Shown here in pieces: positions 59,580 through 64,000 of a DNA stretch of 64,000 nt (its first letter is position 1; the number at the start of each line of letters is the position of its first letter). This DNA is from Rostrohypoxylon terebratum. Lineage: Eukaryota > Ascomycota > Sordariomycetes > Xylariales > Hypoxylaceae. The notes beneath the pieces were generated by a model, which saw only the letters and a list, made by a program, of their open reading frames with translations, was not told the origin of the DNA and ran no database searches. The position numbers were made by a program, and so were the translations under genes. Location of the stretch: positions 186,001-250,000 of the forward strand of contig MU385892.1 in assembly GCA_022497145.1 (NCBI GenBank), given 5' to 3'.

Positions 59580-59680
59580 AATTCATACGGTAGTACCCAC
59601 TTTTAGCCACCTGTAGGTAGCAAGGTAGCATGTCAGCATGTGCAAGACTTTTGGCCGCGACCTTCGACCTTCGACCTTCG
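59580..59680 (-). repeat. right terminal inverted repeat
   Basis: Inverted copy of the left arm: AATTCATACGGTAGT block at 59580-59616, the 25-bp block at 59638-59662, then CCTTCGA in tandem to 59680, followed by TA. Confidence 0.75.
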
Positions 59681-59856
59681 TATAATAATCGAAATTTTCC
59701 AAACATATTACGCATATTACGCATATTACGAGCATAATGTTGCGATTTCCCAAATGGAGCTAGCATCTGAAACATAGTAGCTGCTTGGAAACTCGCCACC
59801 AACACGGAATTATAATATAACCTTGAACTACCTACCTACCTAGGACCTAGGCAATT
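59681..59856 (+). promoter_or_regulatory. short promoter region of the Zn2Cys6 factor
   Basis: Only about 175 bp separate the repeat arm from the factor's ATG. It has CATATTACG tandem units (59,704-59,730) and a TACCTACCTACCTAGGACCTAGG motif ending a few bases before the ATG. Confidence 0.45.
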
Positions 59857-62373
59857 ATGGACCCGCAGCAACCATCCGCCGACGTGGCGTCCCGACCTCC
59901 TCAACAGCTGCATCAGCCTAAGCCACTCAGTTGTACCAATTGTCGGACTCGGAAGCTAAAATGCAGTAGAGAACATCCATGTTCTCATTGTCAGCGTTCC
60001 GGTGCTGAGTGTATCTTCCCTACGCGGAAGCGGATTCGGAAGCCGCGTAAGAACAAGAACTCGGAGCTTCTACAGCGTCTGAGTAGGCTGGAGTCTATAG
60101 TGGGAAGTGTTGGACTCTCAGCTTTGGCAGGGGATGATGCGGCCTCAGGTCCATCGGTACTTCAAAATGTAGCTCCTTCTACCTCAGAAGGAGCCTCAAG
60201 CCAAATACATTCAACCAATGATGGAAAACAGGATGATTGGAGGCAGACCCTCCAATCTAGCAAAGCCTCGCGGTATTTGAGCGGGGAATTCTGGTCTAGT
60301 CTCAGCGTCGAGGTCGAAGGGTTGAAACAAGCCCTCGAGACAGACTCGGACGATGAAGGCCAAATGCTGCAAGAGGCCACGCCGGAGTCTGCAAACGACG
60401 GCAGTAGTCCGGCGTCAGCCTTATCTCCGGGCATGCTTCTTGGAAGCTCACCCCGTACCTCCTACGAGGCCATTGAACATCCATCTTCAGACCATATCCG
60501 TTTCCTCACCACCACGTTCTTCACCAATGTTGATATGATCATCAAGATTCTTCATCGGCCAACCATAGAAGGCGCCCTCCTCTCCTTCGCCGACGCCCCA
60601 GAATCCACCCGGCCTCACCTTACCCCAGAGACTGAAGTCCTATTCTTCTCCATCTACCATGCTGCAGCAGCTAGTCTCTTCCCCTCCGCCTGCCTCGTAC
60701 ACCTGGGCCGGCGGCACGAGGATGTAATGCGCACTTATGCAAGCGCAGTCGAGCATGCCCTCGGGCGCGCCGACTACCTGAATAGCACCAGCCTGGAGAC
60801 CCTACAAGCGCTAATACTCTACGTAGCATGTGTGCGGGGCACCAGCGGCTCGCGGGCCTCGTGGGCGCTCACCAGCTTGCCCATCCGGCTCGCACAAGCC
60901 CTGAACCTACACCGCGAGACTAGCAACACATACCTGTCGCCCTATGAGGCGGAGCTGCGCCGTCGGCTATGGTGGCAGCTAGTCGTGCTCGATATCAGAG
61001 GAGCGGAAGACAGAGGCACAACAACAATACTCGCACGCGATAGCTACGACACCAGAATGCCGCTCAATATCGATGATGCGGATTTTGGACCGGAGACGCA
61101 GGGCCCAATCATCGAGAAGCAGGGTCCGACAGACCTAACTTTTAGCTTGTGCACAGCGCAATGCTCAAACTTGTTCTTGAAGATCGAACACGCGCATGGC
61201 GCTGAAGGGATATCTCACGACGGGAGTGAAAACAAGACTAGCGCAAGCACGAGCGGTTCAAGATCTCAGCCCGCAGAAGAAGCCGTGAAACAGGCGCAAT
61301 TCCTAGAGTCTCAATTCGTCGCTGGCGCGGACCCCAACCACGCACCATCATACCTTGCTTCAGTCACCGTACGTCTGGTAATCCTCAAGTTGTGGCTCAT
61401 AATGCAGTACCCGGTACACCCTCGTAAAAAGCCCTCCTCCAAATACCCAACTACCTCCTCAGCGTCTAAGCCATCAGCCAAACCTAGCGTGGTCCCGCGC
61501 GAGGCCATGCTCCGCACCGCCTTGTCGATTATGGAGTTAAGCGAGTACCTGCAGACGGGGCCGTACAGCGACCGCTTCTACTGGTGGGCGAACACGTACG
61601 TGCAATGGCACCCCCTCGCCGTCGTGCTAGCAGAACTCTGCACACAGACGCGCGGCGAACTAGTAGACCGCGCGTGGCGCACCGTAGACGACGTGTTCCC
61701 GCGCTGGAGCGAGATCATCGCCGATACCAAGAGCGGGACCCTATGGCGACCTATACGCAAACTATACAAAAAAGCCAAGGCGGCTAGGAATGCCGCCGTA
61801 GGCGCTACCACCACCGCCGCCGCCGCCGCTGCTGCTGCTGCCGCGAGGACTCCAAGTACGAGTACCACAGCACCAGGAGCGAGAGCCACGCCCACAGCTT
61901 CCACCTCCACTCCCCCCACCGCCACCACGACACCCGACGTCGACACCACGACAACCCGCCTCACGACCATGTACCTCAAAGGCGACGTAACAGACTTCGT
62001 CCGCATAAACGTGTCCACCAAAAGCCCCTCCAACCCCTCCCCTCACGGACCAGAGACAACAGCACCGGAACCAGACATCCCCATGGCGGAACCCGAGAGC
62101 GCGTTCGGCCCCGACATCCGCAACACGCGCGAACCCAGCATCCCGCCGGACCTGAACACGCTCAGCCTGTCGCCCTTCTCGTTCAACGAGTCGATGTTCG
62201 GGTGGAGGGATTTCGGGTTCGGGGTCCCGTTCATGGATCTAGCTGGTGGTGCGGGTGGAGATGGTGGTGGTGGCGATGCGATGGAGTGGAGTACCTGGAA
62301 TGATTTCGTGAACGATACGCAGGCTGATCTTGACTTGCGGCCCAAGTCATCTAGTGACGTGGGATATATGTAG
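59857..62373 (+). CDS. Zn(II)2Cys6 transcription factor with fungal-specific TF domain
   Basis: 838 aa, single exon. The binuclear zinc cluster CxxCx6Cx5CxxCx6C uses C26, C29, C36, C42, C45 and C52 (SCTNCRTRKLKCSREHPCSHC), followed by the basic linker RKRIRKPRKNKN and a short coiled coil LLQRLSRLESIV. The middle homology (fungal-specific TF) domain starts near HIRFLTTTFFTNVDMIIKIL and contains SLPIRLAQALNLHRE and LRRRLWWQLVVLDIRGAED, the usual RRRLWW motif. The C-terminal part is low-complexity: a poly-Ala run from GCC/GCT repeats (61,800-61,850), Thr/Pro-rich sequence and acidic-hydrophobic patches that may activate transcription. Target genes unknown; the adjacent FunK1 unit sits in its upstream region. 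Confidence 0.9.
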   Translation: MDPQQPSADVASRPPQQLHQPKPLSCTNCRTRKLKCSREHPCSHCQRSGAECIFPTRKRIRKPRKNKNSELLQRLSRLESIVGSVGLSALAGDDAASGPSVLQNVAPSTSEGASSQIHSTNDGKQDDWRQTLQSSKASRYLSGEFWSSLSVEVEGLKQALETDSDDEGQMLQEATPESANDGSSPASALSPGMLLGSSPRTSYEAIEHPSSDHIRFLTTTFFTNVDMIIKILHRPTIEGALLSFADAPESTRPHLTPETEVLFFSIYHAAAASLFPSACLVHLGRRHEDVMRTYASAVEHALGRADYLNSTSLETLQALILYVACVRGTSGSRASWALTSLPIRLAQALNLHRETSNTYLSPYEAELRRRLWWQLVVLDIRGAEDRGTTTILARDSYDTRMPLNIDDADFGPETQGPIIEKQGPTDLTFSLCTAQCSNLFLKIEHAHGAEGISHDGSENKTSASTSGSRSQPAEEAVKQAQFLESQFVAGADPNHAPSYLASVTVRLVILKLWLIMQYPVHPRKKPSSKYPTTSSASKPSAKPSVVPREAMLRTALSIMELSEYLQTGPYSDRFYWWANTYVQWHPLAVVLAELCTQTRGELVDRAWRTVDDVFPRWSEIIADTKSGTLWRPIRKLYKKAKAARNAAVGATTTAAAAAAAAAARTPSTSTTAPGARATPTASTSTPPTATTTPDVDTTTTRLTTMYLKGDVTDFVRINVSTKSPSNPSPHGPETTAPEPDIPMAEPESAFGPDIRNTREPSIPPDLNTLSLSPFSFNESMFGWRDFGFGVPFMDLAGGAGGDGGGGDAMEWSTWNDFVNDTQADLDLRPKSSSDVGYM

Positions 62374-62717
62374 ATATATTAGGTAGATATATTGGGTACA
62401 TAGGTAGGTGGATGCATGGATGGATGGGTAGGCATTTGGATCACGCGAGATACCACTCAGATACTTGTACAATCTACTGTACTGCATGTAGAACAGAATA
62501 ATAAAATGCTCATTACTTTTGCTAATCACTCCATCATCTCTAGTGCACGTGATCTTCGTTCATGTGTTTTGTTCATCAGTGGTATGCATTTCATTTGCTC
62601 AGGACTATCTACCGAGCACACATGCTAGCGACTTCATTTTCCGAAATTCCGTAATGAACACCGGCAAACCGATTCCCTTTGTGAAAAACCCCCTCCCCCA
62701 CGCAAAACGAAAAACCC
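62374..62717. other. convergent spacer, no gene seen
   Basis: 344 bp between the factor and eL20 3' ends, with TAGGTAGA/GGATGGAT simple repeats near its left end. Confidence 0.6.
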
Positions 62718-63882
62718 TTATGCGAAAGTGGAAGGTCGGGTGGCGCTGAACACCTTCTTGTTGGAGATGCGCGGGACGCGGTGAGGTAGAGGGAAAGATA
62801 GGTTCTTGGTGATGAGTTGCTTGATGTAAGGTCGCTTGATGTCGTCGGTCTTCTCGACCTCAACAACGCGGAGGATCTGGAATCGTGTCAGTGATTTATA
62901 TAGATTTACAAACAGGATAGAAAAGATCATACGTGGATCGACCGGAATCGGGCGCGGTGGCGGGCGGCCATGTCCTGGTAGAGAGCCTCGACAGCATCCG
63001 TTCGCGACATCTCTCTGTACTCCTTGTACATGTTGTGAGTGCCGGATCGGGAATCGTATCGGATCCAGATGCCGAAGTTCTTGACGCGGAGAGGGTTCTT
63101 CTCAGCGATCTATGATATCGTTAGTTTCCATCACCCCGGCTTGCTTATATCCAACTGTGATGATTAATTGTGACATACCTTGTTGAGGCTGACGATCTCG
63201 CCGTTTGCCTTCTTGACCTTCTTCAGCTTGGTGAGGAAGTACCAGAAACGGGACTTGGCGACGACCTCATTGGGAGCGAAGATTCGCATGCGGTAGAGCT
63301 TGGGGGTGGGGTTGGCCTCGGAAGGCAGATGGCGGCCAATGACCTGGTATTCCTGAAGACGACCTGAAATCATCTTGATTAGCGGTGTTCCTGAATTTTG
63401 ATGATGATGCGAGCTGTGTATCGGATGCGATGAATGCGGAGTTTGATCGAATATCGCATTGCTAGGTATCCGTGTTGTGTTGTATTGTTTCAATGTTGTT
63501 GGCAAATTTTCTTGCGTGACAAAGTTTGGCTGGTAGACGGTAGATGCACAGGTGTGAGTTGTGGTTGTGGTTGTGGTTGTGGTTGTGGTTGTGATGTTGA
63601 AATTGTGAAGTCCCAAGTTTCCAATTTCCCGTCGCAAATATTGTTTTTTACTTATTTACTTAATACGTTCATAAACCGTCGGTTGGGTGAATTGAGAATG
63701 GTTGGGACTACAGTGTACTTTGTGGGTTGTGCACGAGTAGTTCATGAACCGGTGTTGTGTTGCAGCTGCTTTCGATCGGTCGCAAAAACTCGAAGGTCGC
63801 CTGGATGAATTGCACCGAATTGCAGAATTGCATCGAGAGCTGGGATGGAGGAGGAGAGAATGGAAATTGATGCTTACCCATC
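62718..63882 (-). CDS. rpl20: 60S ribosomal protein eL20 (L18a/L20)
   Basis: Component of the large ribosomal subunit. Exons are 63882..63879, 63363..63179, 63109..62933 and 62876..62718, giving 174 aa, the family length. The first exon has only ATGG, so the second codon is split by a 515-bp intron. The protein begins MGRLQEYQVIGRHLP, continues LYRMRIFAPNEVVAKSRFWY, then GIWIRYDSRSGTHNMYKEYR, DMAARHRARFRSIHILRVVE and ends RPSTFA; all of these are conserved L20 segments. Introns 2 and 3 are 69 and 56 bp with good donors (GTATGT, GTATGA). The long first intron is typical of fungal ribosomal genes and contains a (TTGTGG)n repeat. Confidence 0.96.
63559..63592. repeat. (GTGGTT)n microsatellite in eL20 intron 1
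   Basis: Five to six GTGGTT units in the long first intron of the ribosomal protein gene. Confidence 0.85.
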
Positions 63883-64000
63883 TTGAACAATGTTAGCAAT
63901 TAACTAATGGAAATGAGAAGATCAGATCAGGATGTTAAAGGTGAACTTACTGTGAAATGTTGTATGTGGTCGTGACCTTGGTCGTGATGCGTTCAAAGTA

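Larger units (their letters stand above)
56414..59680. mobile_element. inverted-repeat-flanked unit carrying a FunK1 kinase gene
   Basis: About 3.27 kb. Both ends begin right after a TA dinucleotide and are inverted copies of one another. From each outer edge inward, both contain CGAA..., then an identical 25-bp block beginning GGTCGCGGCCAAAAGTCTTG (left 56423-56447, right 59638-59662), then a second block of about 37 bp with few mismatches ending ACTACCGTATGAATT (left 56448-56485, right 59580-59616). The right arm has roughly 20 bp extra between the blocks and three tandem CCTTCGA units at its tip. The only gene inside is the FunK1 kinase; no transposase is visible. Interpretation: non-autonomous TIR element or a captured gene. 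The TA flanks are consistent with a Tc1/mariner-type target duplication but are weak evidence alone. Confidence 0.6.

Noticed and set aside
61578..62345. Gly/Val/Ala-rich frames antisense to the Zn2Cys6 factor
   Set aside because: They arise from GCC/ACC repeats in the sense gene.
1..64000. tRNA, rRNA and CRISPR arrays
   Set aside because: Looked for TTCGA-type T-loops and regular spaced repeats; none formed a credible tRNA or array.

Overview
The window is nuclear DNA of a filamentous ascomycete (Pezizomycotina, most likely Sordariomycetes). Genes carry short GT-AG introns of about 48-100 bp with CTAAC/CTGAC branch points. Fungal-specific families are present: NoxA, CFEM, FunK1, Zn2Cys6 and the Hva1 Tudor-like domain. 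Intergenic DNA repeatedly carries a CCTAGGT/TACCTAGGTA motif. All exon coordinates below were rebuilt by hand from splice signals, reading frame and family motifs. No database search was run.

Left part (1-15,637) looks like a secondary-metabolite locus cut by the left edge. It holds an alcohol-oxidase-like GMC oxidoreductase (partial), an FAD monooxygenase, a carboxymuconolactone-decarboxylase/AhpD-like protein, a rhodopsin-like fungal membrane protein and an 11-exon highly reducing polyketide synthase (KS-AT-DH-CMeT-ER-KR-ACP, about 2,640 aa). The PKS has a visibly decayed enoylreductase. No trans-ER gene is visible in the window, so the cluster may continue to the left.

Middle part (17,215-42,293) is mostly conserved housekeeping and morphogenesis genes: the NADPH oxidase noxA, a 77-aa Hva1/DUF2945 protein, class I myosin, the palmitoyltransferase Pfa4, a CFEM GPI-anchored protein, the exon-junction RNA-binding protein Y14, an MFS transporter, a Ppc89/Cep57-like spindle-pole-body protein and a processive family-2 glycosyltransferase.

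Right part (43,217-64,000) is more mixed. It holds a cytochrome P450 with an apparent one-base frameshift, a doubtful small gene near 46 kb, a Cys-rich hypothetical protein, a DUF7514 protein, a GNAT acetyltransferase, an acyl-protein-thioesterase-like esterase, a FunK1 kinase gene, a Zn2Cys6 transcription factor and ribosomal protein eL20. The FunK1 gene lies between inverted repeats that begin at TA dinucleotides (56,414-59,680). This looks like a kinase-bearing transposon-like unit, and it is the most unusual structure in the window.
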